64,000 nt of DNA from Liopterus haemorrhoidalis (GCA_963971575.1 OZ020611.1:245978654-246042653), one strand, 5' to 3'; shown: positions 44,731 to 55,890, counted from the first letter of the stretch. The notes: generated from the sequence alone by a model not told the origin. Numbers and translations: made by a program.

Positions 44731-45306
44731 ACAGATGTTTTTCATGCTAAATGTTCATGCAAAATAGAATGTATTGCAGTCTTCGGTGACCGACGAATTC
44801 ATCGAAAATCAATTCATCGAAAATCAATTCATCGAAAATCAATTCATCGAAAATCAATTCATCGAATGATTAATTCATCGAATCTTCAATTCATCGAAAA
44901 AAAATATTTTGTAAATATTTGAGAGGAATGCCGAGGGGATCGGAAAGTCAAATAAGCAGTGGTCAATAAAAGTAGACAGATTAAGAAATAATTGCATAAA
45001 TTTTTGTATATGGTTTAAAAAAAGGTAAATAAAGTGACATAGTGTTTGAATATAAATAAAGAAATATAATAAGAAAACTTATATAATAAAACAAATACAT
45101 TTTTTGTTTTTAAGGTTTAATAAGACAGGTTATGGGCAATTGCACGCAAATAATTTGTATAAATTCTTACACAATGATACGCATTTTAATTGGGCTAATA
45201 TGGGGGAAAATAAAGTACTATGCGCCTAAAAACAAGGTAATTAGGTTAGGTTTAGTTAGTAAAAGTCTAAAACCGAGCGGACCGAGTTACCCATCTTCTA
45301 GTTTAA

Positions 45307-46059
45307 GGCTGCGTATAACCCCCGGAGGTTACTAGTTTCTTATACAAAACTAACAATCTGAAATAAAATTAGTATCAACCTATACATCAAATTTTGCACC
45401 GAATTTGTATCTATCTAATATGATAGTTTTAATTGTAGAAACATTTATTGTAAAAATATTATCGCTCAATAACTTAAAAATAGACATCAGCGATATTGTT
45501 CTGTAATTTTTTAAATCTATTTGTGGGTTTCGAATAACTTTTATATTTATATAGTTTTGTGTAGAAATGTTCAAATAATACGTCAATTTTTTTTCGACTT
45601 GATTACTTGTAGTTTAGAGCCTTCGATATTATACTTAAAGATAATAGAATGCCACTTGGTACACGTATTCTTCACGAAAAATAAATCATTTTTACATGTA
45701 ACACCAATTTTGAAAACCGCAGCAGATTCAAGAGGGCGGCAAAAATAGATTACCAAGTACAATAACTATAAGTAATTTTCACAATATAACAAAATAGCTA
45801 AAATCATATTTGTAGAATGAAGCTTTAGGTACAATTTTCCGCATCGTACGCAAATGTGCGTCGATTGGTTTACAAGATGGCGTCTATAATGCAATTTGCT
45901 TATTTACAACTCCCTAACAGTTTTTTCTACAATTAAAAATATCCTATTAGATAGATAAAAATTCGCTGCAAATTTTGATATATAGATTGTTATTAATTTG
46001 ATTTCCGATTATTAGTTTTGTATAAGAAACTACTGAGGACTCTAGGGTTGTGCGCCACC
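45307..46059. mobile_element. TTAA-flanked repeat (possible piggyBac-like MITE)
   Basis: TTAA flanks both ends (45303-45306, 46060-46063). Ends pair imperfectly over about 48 bp, best at AGTTTCTTATACAAAACTAA. Its interior is shared with 31010-31205. The TIR does not begin with the usual piggyBac CCC, so the superfamily is uncertain. Confidence 0.6.
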
Positions 46060-46078
46060 TTAAGGACAATACACTATC

Positions 46079-46098
46079 TTAGGTTAGGTTAGGTTAGT
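46079..46098. repeat. Short interstitial TTAGG run
   Basis: TTAGGTTAGGTTAGGTTAG is between three and four copies of the insect telomere pentamer, at the edge of the TTAA-flanked repeat. Shorter pieces occur at 45242. Confidence 0.8.
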
Positions 46099-46314
46099 AA
46101 GTAGTTATTAAGGGTTAAAAAGTTAGTATTTTTTAGTCTGTCAACTTTTATTAACCACTGCTTTTTTGGCTTTCCGATCCCCTCGGCATTCCTCTCAAAT
46201 ATAGACAAAATATATATTTTTTTTTTTCGATGAACTGACGATTCGATGAATTGATCATTCGATGAATTAATTTTCGATGAATTGATTTTCGATGAACTTA
46301 CTGTGAATTGCAGT

Positions 46315-46625
46315 GTTCGATATGCCAAAGGATGCCTCTATCTCACGGTAAGTCACATGCCGATCTACTTCAATAATTTTGAGCACAGCATCAATTTTTT
46401 TTTATTGAATTACAACCGATTTTGGTCGACCTTCACGATATTCATCACTGACGGACGTACGACCACTACAAAATCCTGCAACCCAATTGAAAACAGTCTT
46501 TTCTGATGGTGCTTCATTATCAAAGTTGAACGAAGCGAATCTATGCATTGCTGTTCAGTTAGGCCTCCACTAAAATCGTAAAAATATCCAACAGAAACCT
46601 TCACGAGTAATGTCAATTTTTTCAC
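46315..46625 (-). pseudogene. mariner transposase N-terminal part (M2)
   Basis: The minus-strand frame gives VGYFYDFSGGLTEQQCIDSL then RST, followed by a shift; the counterpart of GRASVSDESREGQPKSV in M1 appears in another frame. It is separated from its C-terminal part by the 1526-bp insertion at 44781-46306. Confidence 0.8.
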
Positions 46626-46800
46626 AAAATTGTTTATTTTAAACACTCACTCAAGAAACTACTCGGTCAATTTATAAGCTGCCACTGATTTCACAATAAC
46701 AAATGTCAAATTTTACGAATATAGTAATGACACATTTCAATATTGCCACCTAGTGGTCGTTTGTAAAAACATAAAAGGTAACCCTCGTTTGTATAAGATA

Positions 46801-48107
46801 CAAGGTGTCTCAAAAGAAATTTTATATTTATTTAGCTTACTGCGTGAACGCAACGTATCCGAGGGGCGCGGGGGCTTTGTCAATCGGTAGCCTGGCTCTT
46901 GGGAATTCAGTCGCTATGGAGCGTTTCTCGGGAGCAGACCGCGCGTTATGCGTGCGAGAGTTTTACAAAAACGGTGATTCGGCGACTGTAGCGCGTAGAA
47001 AATTCTGCAGTATTCGAGGTTTTCGCCACTTAAATGATGCGCCAAGCATTCCTCTCATTCGACATTGGGTTAAAAAGTTTGAAGAGACTGGTACAACGCT
47101 GGATAAATCAAAATCCGGGCGACCTAGGTCATCAAGAACGGTAGAAAACGTGGAGAATGTTAATCAGTCTGTTTGTGACGACCCGAACCTTTCAATTCGG
47201 AAGCGCGCAAGTGCTTTAAATGTGCATAGATCATCATTACATCGCATTATGCACAAAGACCTAAAGCTGCACCCCTACAAAATTCAATTGGTGCAAGAAT
47301 TAAAGCCCCAAGATGCCAGTCAGAGGCTTAATTTCGTAAATCAGGTGATTGAGCGATTTTCAACGTTTACCAACATTTTGTTTTCGGATGAAACTCATTT
47401 TCATCTTAATGGCCACGTAAATAAGCAGAACTGCCGCTACTGGAGTGCAACGAATCCGAAACGCAAACATCAGAAACCCCTACATTCGCCTAAAGTGACC
47501 GTATGGGCTGCGATGTCGGCGCGAGGAATTATCGGCCCTTACTTTTTTGAAGACGAACCCTGTACAGTTACAGTGAATTCAGAGCGTTATGTGGAGATGT
47601 TAGACAACTTCTTGGTACCTGAACTGCAAAACTTTCCTGGCTATAACCAAAGAACATGCTTCCAACAGGACGGAGCAACTTCACACACGTCCAATATGTC
47701 TCTGCCACGTGTTCGTGAAATTTTCTCAGGCAAATTGATCTCCCGGAGAGGTGACATAAATTGGCCTCCACGCAGTCCAGATTTAACCCCTATGGACTTT
47801 TTCCTATGGGGTTATCTTAAATCTAAAGTTTACGCCAATAAACCGACTTCACTGGCGCATTTGAAATAAAATATCCGTCACGAAATGGCAGTCATCCCTG
47901 AGTCCACCTGCCGAGACGTCATAAGTAATTTTACTGTTCGATTAAATGAGTGCCGAGAACGCGAGGGTCTACATTTAGACGATATTATTTTTAAGAAATA
48001 AATCCCCAAAAAGTTTATTTTAATAATTATTAAACATTTTTTCTATATACGGCTTACTTTTTTTTTAATCGATCCACTAAATATAAAATTTCTTTTGAGA
48101 CACCTTG
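46801..48107 (+). mobile_element. DD41D mariner-like element, nearly intact (1307 bp)
   Basis: CAAGGTGTCTCAAAAGAAAT begins the element and its inverse ends at 48107. TIRs are about 32 bp and TA flanks both ends (46799-46800, 48108-48109). It contains a transposase frame with one nonsense codon. It inserted 13 bp beyond the end of mariner M2. Confidence 0.95.
46916..48001 (+). CDS. DD41D transposase (rosa-like), one in-frame stop
   Basis: The product should cut and join the element at TA sites in the nucleus. I start at ATG 46916 (MERFSGADRALCVREF), because an upstream open stretch from 46805 begins in the TIR without an ATG. Residues 1-65 form the first helix-turn-helix region, and GRPR near 68-71 is AT-hook-like. 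A second HTH (LSIRKRASALNVHRSSLHRI) follows near 92-110. The DDE core has ILFSDETHFHLNGHV (Asp 158), CFQQDGATSH (Asp 252) and SPDLTPMDFFLWGYLKSKVY (Asp 294), with 41 residues between the last two Asp. TAA at 47867-47869 interrupts the frame; the same frame then runs 43 codons to the natural stop at 48001. The stop leaves all catalytic residues intact, so a protein of 317 residues instead of about 361 could be made. Confidence 0.92.
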
Positions 48108-48109
48108 TA

Positions 48110-48686
48110 TAAGTACATCAAACGATTTTCGGTTAATCTCTGGAAAAACATAAGTTTGTCTAATAATTGAAAGGACATAAGAGTGATGAGTTTGGGTAAA
48201 GACAGATGTCGCCTGGTCAAAGTGTGCTAACAACCCTTGTCTCCAACATCCCATAGCGCATCTTGAGGCACGTGTGTCCGAAATGTTTAAAACACTCCCC
48301 AATCAGTGGGCATGGAGTGGTGCTCGCTTATCTAGCATGCCTGAACCACGTGTCTTTAAAAGGCCTGTATCAGTGTGCGGGGGTGTGCGCGGGACGCCGG
48401 GGGCCCGAGCGTGCCACCTGTCCCACGTGTCCACAGCGGCCGGGCCGAGCCGGGCCGTGCCGGGCCCGGGCAGCTGCTTCTCCCCGGCAATCAGTGCACG
48501 CACAACAGTTTCACTTCTACACGCTTCATCGAGCCTTCGCTTATAATAATTATACACTCGGCTACTATGTAGTTTATTGCCTTTTAAATGGTAGCCATGT
48601 TACAATGCTTTTTTATTTGGTTATTCAACTGGTTCATTTTTAAATACAACACAATTTTTTTATACACGCCAAGGGTTTACTATAAT
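48110..48686. other. GC-rich island (48360-48500) and unassigned DNA
   Basis: The island is dominated by CCGGGCC-type words and resembles none of the repeats. Overlapping open frames on all strands there are a by-product of low stop-codon frequency. Confidence 0.35.
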
Positions 48687-48919
48687 TGTTGCTTCTGAAA
48701 ATTGTAGGATATGTGATGTATATTTGTTTAGGCAAATAATTAAATAAAACGTTTTTTATCTAATATATATTTATTATATTTTAATTAAGTTTATTACAAC
48801 TGTGTGTGTCATATGATGACTCGAGACCGACTGTCGCATTGTCTTTTCAAGCAATGTTCTCGCTTGTCTTACATGCGAGTCATAACCAAACATAAATCTT
48901 ACAATCATATTATACAACA
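48687..48919 (-). repeat. Putative 3' LTR
   Basis: On the minus strand a polypurine tract AAAAAAAGGAGA directly precedes TGTTGTATAATATGATTG. The segment ends AGAAGCAACA, so the 233-bp unit has TGTTG/CAACA ends. An AATAAA-like region lies within. It follows the integrase fragment at the expected side. The matching 5' LTR is not in the window. Confidence 0.6.
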
Positions 48920-49079
48920 TCTCCTTTTTTTAAACAAATTAAATTACAATTTTATTCAACACCCAAATTATAATAACTTTATGTACATTCTATATTAAAT
49001 AAATATATTTACAAAAATAGTTAAACAAACACCAAACTTTAACTTTATACAAAATAACAAAATATATTTATTTAAATTA

Positions 49080-49652
49080 TTAATTAATACCATAAAATTT
49101 AGTTTGTTTAACTACCCTTCCTGAACTTGTTCTATATTCATTTGCTGAATTATTAATATCTATTTTCTCCCTATTTACCAAATATTCTTTATTATTAACA
49201 TTATTTCGATTTCCTACATTCGTATTTGGTTCAGCTTTATTTATGTAATTATCCCACACATCTCTTCTCTTATTCTCTACACTAAAATCATTTTTACTAT
49301 TATAATATTTTGAAAAATTAATATCATTCATATTTCTCCTCTTATGTCTATTGGTATTTAAATCTTTTATGATAACTGATCGCGGTTTATCGGAAAATTT
49401 CGTTACTCGAGCAGGTAACCAACATTTGTTAATTTTATCACGATACATTACATTATCATAAGATTTTAACTTGTAATTTCTAAATTTTGCGTTTTTATCA
49501 TGACATTTTTTGGTTTTTTCTTTATTTGCAATAAGAATTGTTTTAAAACTTTTAACAACAAATGGTTTTAATAAATTTTCATTTATAGGTAACTTTGTTT
49601 TTGTTCTACGGCTAAATAACAATTGAGCAGGAGAAAATTTTGAGCCTAACAC
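49080..49652 (-). pseudogene. Ty3/Gypsy-like integrase C-terminal region
   Basis: A 190-codon frame on the minus strand encodes GSKFSPAQLLFSRRTKTKLP, then LKSYDNVMYRDKINKCWLPA and RVTKFSDKPRSVIIKD. This is the end of an LTR-retrotransposon integrase: the S-P-A-x-L-L-x-x-R segment after the catalytic core, then the GPY/F-like module with W-x-P-A. RTSSGRVVKQTKF closes it, as in many Gypsy pol proteins. The catalytic DDE core, RT and protease are missing to the right, where unrelated sequence and a family B copy begin. No envelope frame is present. Confidence 0.75.
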
Positions 49653-49756
49653 TGGTGTATTTCTATATTCAAGCTAATAACATTTACCTTAGCTAATAAA
49701 AAGTTGTGAAAATATTCTCGATGTTAAAAAATATTTAATAAAATATTCGTAAAAAA

Positions 49757-50378
49757 ATCAGCTGTGGCCACCACAGGACCGACCGCCATCATAAAGTACT
49801 TATATAAAATACATTCTAGCAGCAGAGTAGAAATAACTTGGCCTAATATTTTCTAACAGAAATATTATTTATCATGACCAAGGAAACGTTACATATAAGT
49901 ATGAAAAAATTGAGAATTTCGAAAAATTTTACAAAAATTATTCTAAATTTTTCGTTTTATCAAAAAACGTTTCAAATAAAAGTTATTAATTATTGCTTTT
50001 ATAGCAACTTTTGTTGAATAAATTTTTTCGAAATATTTTTCTGTTGTGAAATATTCGCAGTAATCTTAAAATCGACACGAGTAAACTCCCATTTTTAGTC
50101 AACCGATTTTTACCAAAAGTTGATCAACTCGTGCCATTGATGGCAGAAGCTTAGAAGTTTCATAAAAATCCTTTCAGCCGAATTTGCTCTGCACGTGTTC
50201 ACAGACAGACGGACAGACAGACGGACAGACAGACAGACGACGGACAGACAGACGGACGGACAGACAGACCGACAGACATCATGCTAAAAATAGTCAATTC
50301 GTGGAGATCCATCGAAATCTCGAAATGCCAAAATCGGTATGATCACAATACCTCCCTTATATATGTTGTCGGTCGGTA
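49757..50378 (-). mobile_element. Helentron-like family B, copy B4
   Basis: The minus-strand copy begins at 50378 (ACCGACCGACAACATATATA), holds a (GTCY)n tract at 50200-50275, and ends at the hairpin CTGTGGTGGCCACAG near 49762 before a T-run. It lacks internal insertions and has a small deletion near 50300 compared with B6. It abuts the DD41D copy R2. Confidence 0.88.
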
Positions 50379-50572
50379 AAAATATAGAGTGAATTTATTT
50401 TTGAATGCAACATGTACTATGTCATTACCATGGATACAGTCTTTGACAGCAATATAAATCGTGTTCATTTTCATTTGCAACATAGAAAAAAACATATTTA
50501 CTACTAAAATCAAAATATATGAAAACACAAATAAAAAAAAATAATAATAATAAATAAATAACTAATTAAATC

Positions 50573-51346
50573 TTATAATAAATGTTCAAAAGTTTCTCCG
50601 TTTACTTGCATACAAAATGTTAAGCGATCATAAAAATTATTAAAAACATTCAGTACTTGCTCTTGAGGTATATTGTTGGATGCTTGAACAATTTTGTTTT
50701 GCAGTTCAGCAACATCCCTAAGTTCTCCATTATATACTTTGGCCTTTAAATATACCCAATAAAAAAAATCATTGGGTGCTAAATTCGGAGATCTCGCTGG
50801 CCAATTCATCGACCCTCCTCTTCCAATCCAGCTATTTGGGAAAGTTCTATGTAAATATTCTTTAACTATTCTAGAATAATGGACTTGTGCGCCATCATGT
50901 TGAAACCATACTTGTCCATTAATATTCAGGTTTCGCAACGCAGGTAATATTTGGTTTTGCAAAAGGGCTAGATATTTTGTGGCATTAAGGTTACCGTCAA
51001 TAAAAAAAGGCCCTATAATATTGGTTCCTATTATCCCTGCCCAAACATTTAATTTTTGCGGATTTTGAGTTCAGGAGGAATGAAACAAATGTAAATTTTC
51101 TCGACTCCAATACCTAAAATTTTGTCTGTGAACTTCACCATTTAGAGTAAACGTTGCTTCGTCTGTAAATAAAATTCTTTGAAGCATTGTTGGGTCGGAA
51201 TTAATTTTTTCAAACATTTCAAAACAAAAATTCATACGTACTGCTACGTCCCTTTCTAACAATTCTTGATGATTTTGAAATTTGTATGATCTAAACTTTT
51301 CTTTTTTTAAGAAGTTAAAAACAGATCCAGTACTGACATTGTGCAA
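50573..51346 (-). pseudogene. DD41D transposase remnant (R2)
   Basis: Frames at 51071-51346 and 50573-50962 together cover the catalytic region: ILFTDEATFTLNGEVHRQNF (first Asp), VWFQHDGAQVHYSRIVKEYL (second Asp), and NWPARSPNLAPNDFFYWVYL (last Asp), ending NGETFEHLL. In this copy the Asp of the SPDL motif is Asn, but the catalytic PND Asp remains. A frameshift near 51010 and loss of the N-terminus inactivate it. The distance between the last two Asp is 41 residues, as in the intact element at 46.9 kb. Confidence 0.88.
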
Positions 51347-51484
51347 TTGATCTTAAAGTATTTTGATTGTTTTGTTCCACTTGTAATAATATTTCCAACT
51401 GCTTCTCTTCTGTAAGCACGTGGGATGTTGTTCTTTTTTAGGGTTTTGTAGGTATGACCAAAAAACCCTTATACCGTCATTTTG

Positions 51485-51486
51485 TC

Positions 51487-51582
<96 letters not shown>

Positions 51583-51583
51583 T

Positions 51584-51648
<65 letters not shown>
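51485..51648. repeat. (GTCT)n microsatellite, about 41 units
   Basis: An almost uninterrupted run with one CTTT variant near 51582. Open frames across it encode only serine/cysteine/leucine/valine or threonine/aspartate/arginine/glutamine periodic peptides and are not genes. Confidence 0.95.
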
Positions 51649-52125
51649 GCGGTAAAAATTGTAGCCAAACGGCTAAACCTAGAGAGTTGAAATTTGGCAT
51701 GCTTATACAACTCTTTGACCCGCACATAGGAAAAATACTAAAACATCTAAAAAACATATCCCCCTAAAAATATAAACAAATATGTGCTCATCGAAAACAA
51801 AAATATTTTTTTTAAGTTCTGAGTAGGGTATCAAATAAAAGCCATTAGTACGTGGATTAACGATCAAATTTTTATTTTTGCAAAATAAATTATTTTAGAG
51901 CGATTTTTGCCAAATTTGTGCAAAAAAAATTTTGTCCCACACCCTGTAGCCCAGATGGTTTAAAGTAAAAATCTAAAAAAATTCTAAGTAATGTATATTG
52001 GTGTGAATCGAAATAGTACAACAGGAATTTTTGATTAGATTATGTTTTCGGAAAATAACGCATTTTTTGTGGTTTTTGGTTCACAAAGTGCAAAAGTTAT
52101 ACCAATGTAAGACACTCATATGCAA

Positions 52126-52205
52126 GGCGTGCGATGGCGTAATGGGTTAGAGCACTGCTAAAATGAGCTGGAAAACGAAGGGTTTCGAGTTCGAGTACGG
52201 AGTGA
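52126..52205 (+). other. tRNA-like core, type III (copy A5)
   Basis: GCGATGGCGTAATGGGTTAG, AGCAC gives a very good A box (TGGCGTAATGGG) with adjoining D-stem. GGGTTTCGAGTTCGAGTACG contains the B-box-like part. It aligns with the core of copy A7 and not with types I or II. Confidence 0.7.
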
Positions 52206-52540
52206 ATTTTATTTTTTCTGTTTTTTTTTGCATTTTTATTATGTTGAAATTATTTTGTCAAAATTCTAGTTATATTTTGACAAATGTTGCATTTAATTTT
52301 TAAGAGCGTAAATTTAATAACCAGTTTTATTATATGATTAACAGACGATAAATTATTTTTAAAATATCGTTCATTTTGCCGCGATTACTACAAAGTAAAA
52401 TTTGTCCTACACACTCAGCATACCGCCTTCACTTATTATATACCTGCGAAACCCTGAAATGTGTGAATATTCACACTTCACATCAATTTTTTTTATTATG
52501 TTTTGACTTAAGACATCCTTCGCGATGAAATTTATTATAT

Positions 52541-53564
52541 TGAATTAATTTAATATATTGAAAATCTATATTTTGTGTCTCTTTCTATCCCATAGAAATT
52601 GAAGTGAGCTCGAAACAATAATGGGTGTGGCCTTAACAACGATTGAACAATCCAATATCAAACTGGCAACATTGAAAAAATGTACCAACATTTAATAAGT
52701 AAATGTACTAACTGAGTTATGGATTGATGTTGATTAAAACATATCATAACGTTGGTACTTAAATTAACCAAGTGTGACGTCATCTCATAGTTATTGTAAA
52801 CCGTCTTTTTGCTTGACACTCTCTCAAGTTCCGCCACCAGAATATTCGTCGCTTTTCTGCTGATTTCTTGCCAATTTATTAAATTTATTCTGTTTAATGT
52901 ATATATAACACGGTAATAAGAAAGAATATAATTAGTTTATATTTAGAAACAGAGCGTCATGATATATTAGCGCCTTATAAAAATCACTTAACACCGGCAC
53001 ACATGTAATAAATCACCCGGACATACCGTGTCCAGAATATAATAAACGCCTCACTCTCCGTAATTAAATAGATTGTTATCATATAATAGAGCAATCTGTA
53101 CATAATGGAGTAACATTGCGTGCGAGAGCGCGTCTAGAGGTGTGGGTGGGTGAATGATGGGCGACCACCGGTGTGGTACCGCTGGCGCTGGTGCGGAGCG
53201 AGCCATATGGTCACCGTGGACCACGAACATCTGTCTGCAGCCCCTTGTGTAGAGAAGACACCCCCCGTAACCCCTCTAAGGGCATTACCTGCTTCCTTCC
53301 TGGTTGCATGTGAGCCGAAGCCCCCAGGACTATCTCGGAGGTTTAAGGTAATTGTTGGTTTATGAGGTGTTTAATTCGTAGTGGACTTATGTTAACGGTG
53401 AGGCGAATCAGTAATTATAATTGTGTGGTTTTTTGAGATTTTATGATGTAATTTTCAGAAACATAAGGCTACTGTGATCTGGTTTTAGACTTTTACTTTC
53501 ACAATTATACGCGAAAATAATTGAAATTGTTTTGTTTGTTTCTACTTTGCTATTATACAAAGAG
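52541..53564. other. Unassigned; GC-rich island 53110-53350
   Basis: AACCAAGTGTGACGTCATCT at 52766 matches 25359. The island has no recognisable gene; its open frame lacks domain motifs. Confidence 0.35.
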
Positions 53565-53640
53565 ATTTGCCATAGTTCCGTTGTAAGACGGTTGTCTACG
53601 GAGCACAGGGACCCGTGTTCGAATCCCTCCCACCTCCTTT
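53565..53640 (+). other. tRNA-like segment, probable SINE head
   Basis: GTTGTAAGACGGTTGTCTAC precedes GTGTTCGAATCCCTCCCACC, which has a perfect B box (GTTCGAATC). No cloverleaf closes well. I see neither a poly-A tail nor a target duplication. Confidence 0.45.
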
Positions 53641-53837
53641 GAATTTTTATCTTCTGATATTGTTCATCCAGCTCGCGAGTTGACTTAGCCTGAAGTATTT
53701 AATACTTAAAATGAGTAGCTGTTTATACAGGGGCAATACGACCGGTCGAAGCGTCACACTGGCCACGTGGCTTTCATTCTATGATTGGAGGTCTAGAAAC
53801 GGAGAATTTACCTTCTCTGCCCTATATACGCCTAGAC

Positions 53838-54458
53838 CGCCAACATATATAAGGGAGGTATTGTGATCATACTGATTTTGACATTTCGAGATTTCGATGG
53901 ATCTCCACGAACTGAGGTCCCTACATAACGTTTTGACTATTTTTGGCATGATGTCTGTCGGTCTGTCTGTCCGTCCGTCCGTCCGTCCGTCCGTCCGTCT
54001 GTCTGTCTGTCTGTGAACACGTACAGAGCAAATTTGGATAGAAGGATTTTTATGAAATTTCATATTTAAGCTTCTGCCAGCAATGGCGTTGGAGTTGATC
54101 AACTTTTGGTTAAAATCGGTTTACTAGAAATGGGAGTTTACTCGTGTCGATTTTAAGATTTTTGCGAATCTTTTTAATATTTATTAAAAATATTTCGAAA
54201 AAATTTATTAAACAAGAGTTGCTATAAAAGCAATAACTAACAACTTTTGTTTGAGACATTTCATGATAACACGAAAAAATTTTGAGAATTTTTCGAAATT
54301 TTTATCTAATTTATTTTTTCATACTTATAAGTACATTTCCATGGTCATGATAAATAATATCTCTGTTAGAAAATATTAGGCCAAGTTGTTTCTACTCTGC
54401 TGCTAGAATGTATTTTATACAAGTACGTTATGATGGCGGTGGTGGCCACAGCTGATTT
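53838..54458 (+). mobile_element. Helentron-like family B, copy B5
   Basis: It starts GACCGCCAACATATATAAGG, has a (GTCY)n tract at 53955-54014, and ends TGATGGCGGTGGTGGCCACA, GCTG and a T-run. Part of the 3' subterminal repeat and hairpin (GGTCCTGT) has been deleted, which would weaken the terminal stem. Confidence 0.85.
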
Positions 54459-54829
54459 TTTTTTTTTTTGTATAATTGCAAAAATATGTTTCAAGTCCAT
54501 TCCAATACTGTGGGCGATGTTTTGTCACGCAAGAGCATAACGCCTACAGACACATTGTTTATATTGCGACTATATGGAAAACTAACAGATTCTCTATTAG
54601 AAATGGAATCCCAGCAACCGGCCAGTTATTTATTTATTTTCCTAGTGTATATTTGCAAAATAAATTTACGTTCCTCTTCTCTACCAATAATAAAATGTAT
54701 CCATGTACATATATACAAATATATTTTTTTAATTTTAGCTAAGATATTATACGAAAATCTCAATACTTTGCAAAATTTTGCCAAAATGAAATGTATTTAA
54801 AAAATAAATTACCGTTCCTTAATCTGCAC
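54459..54829. other. Unassigned AT-rich DNA
   Basis: Nothing recognised; the open frames here have no motifs. Confidence 0.3.
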
Positions 54830-55890
54830 TTAAAGCGTTTTCATCCCTACAATAAAATTTAAATTAAAAAAAAATTAATAACAAAAATTGTAATATTTTC
54901 CAAAAACGAAATCGGATAAAAAAAAATCTCTCGTACGTTTTCGGTTCATAGTAATATACATTGCTTAGATTTTTTTCAGATTTTTAATTTAACCCCTTAG
55001 GGTTAAAAGTTGCGGGACAATGATTTTTTAGTACTTTTTGGAAAAACTCGTATTAAAAAAAAAAAAATAAATAAATAAATAAAAAGCTACTTCCAATCTT
55101 TATCTACGTCCTAAGAGCTTTCTTTTGATACTACACAATAAATTTTTTAAAAGCTATATTTTTTTTCGACTACAAAAAAAATTTTGCGAAAAAACAATTT
55201 GATCAAAATTTCCTGTTGAACTATTTCAGTTCCCATCAATGTACATTATTGAGATTTTTTCCAGATTTTTAGTTCAACCCGTCTGGGAGATAGAGTGGGG
55301 GACATTAAGTTTTTTGCCATTATATAGACAAAAACCCCATATAAAAAATAGTTTTCAAAAATAAAAATTTGTTTGTGGATCCACGGATAAAAAAGTTTCA
55401 TTTGATCAGAGCCGCAGTAAGGAAAACTTGCGCTAGGGGCAAAGCCGTGTTTTGGCGCCCTTGGCAAATAAAAACAAAGTTCTCATCTCTCAAAATTCAA
55501 GTCACGAGCAAAACAAAAGGTCCTCACCTTCGCAATGGCACCCCTTAGTCAAGCCCGTCAGTGATCTTTTCCTTAATGCGCCCAGGGCCGTCGCCCCCTC
55601 CGTGCCCCCCCCCCTACTGCGGTTCTGCATTTGATACCCCACACAAAATTTAAAAGAGAAATATTTATTTTTCCATCAAATACATATTTATTTATATTTA
55701 TCCTGCGTCGTATTTTTTTTGAACTCTCTAGTTTTCCTATATGTGGGTCAAAAAGTTGTACAAGTACATATGTCAAATTTCAACTCCTATGTTCAGCCGT
55801 TTGGCTATAATTTCTACCGGACAGACAGACACACACATGAGTGACGTTATAGGGATTGTTTTGGTGGTCATACCTACAAAACCATAAAAA
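54830..55890 (-). mobile_element. Decayed family A remnants around a hAT fragment
   Basis: Minus-orientation family A scraps lie at 54880-55010 (ATACATTGCTTAGATTTTTT), 55190-55330 (TTTCCTGTTGAACTATTTCA) and 55690-55890 (GTCATACCTACAAAACCATA). Between them, 55405-55640 carries GAGCAAAACAAAAGGTCCTC and CCCAGGGCCGTCGCCCCCTC, a hAT-like end related to 17462-17702. Confidence 0.6.

Larger units (their letters stand above)
44781..46306. mobile_element. TIR element with iterated 15-mers
   Basis: Both ends carry tandem AATTCATCGAAAATC-type units (44804-44897 and, inverted, 46229-46295). Long inverted repeats follow: ATTTGAGAGGAATGCCGAGG at 44919 is repeated in reverse near 46180-46199. Arms are about 170-200 bp. 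ATTGCAGT lies outside both ends (44773-44780, 46307-46314) and joins the mariner halves. No transposase seen. It contains a second element at 45307-46059. Confidence 0.88.
43947..46787 (-). mobile_element. mariner M2, split by a TIR element
   Basis: CGAGGGTTACCCTTTTAAGT at the left follows a TA, and AAAAGGTAACCCTCG closes the right. Outside the insertion at 44781-46306 the sequence parallels mariner M1. It is therefore about 1.3 kb of mariner plus 1.5 kb of insertion. Confidence 0.88.
51439..52488 (+). mobile_element. Helentron-like family A, copy A5
   Basis: It begins TAGGGTTTTGTAGGTATGAC, has the longest tetranucleotide tract of the window (GTCT, 51485-51648), a type III tRNA-like core and an alternative 3' body (ACAAAGTAAAATTTGTCCTA, CTCAGCATACCGCCTTCACT). 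It ends with ACCTGCGAAACCCTGAAATG and GTGTGAATATTCACAC. It lies inside R2 in a T-run. Confidence 0.92.
50387..52540 (-). mobile_element. DD41D mariner-like element R2, split by family A
   Basis: GAGTGAATTTATTTTTGAAT after a TA matches the long TIR of R1, followed by the same transposase remnants. A family A copy (51439-52488) interrupts it, after which TGTTTTGACTTAAGACATCC resumes R1-like sequence for about 45 bp. The remaining 5' end, including its TIR, is lost. Confidence 0.88.

Noticed and set aside
51420..51767. Long open frames on both strands through the GTCT tract (also at 34.2, 22.1, 59.4 and 8.9 kb)
   Set aside because: They arise because the tetranucleotide lacks stop codons in every frame. 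The peptides are pure periodic repeats and the tracts belong to non-coding helentron-like repeats.
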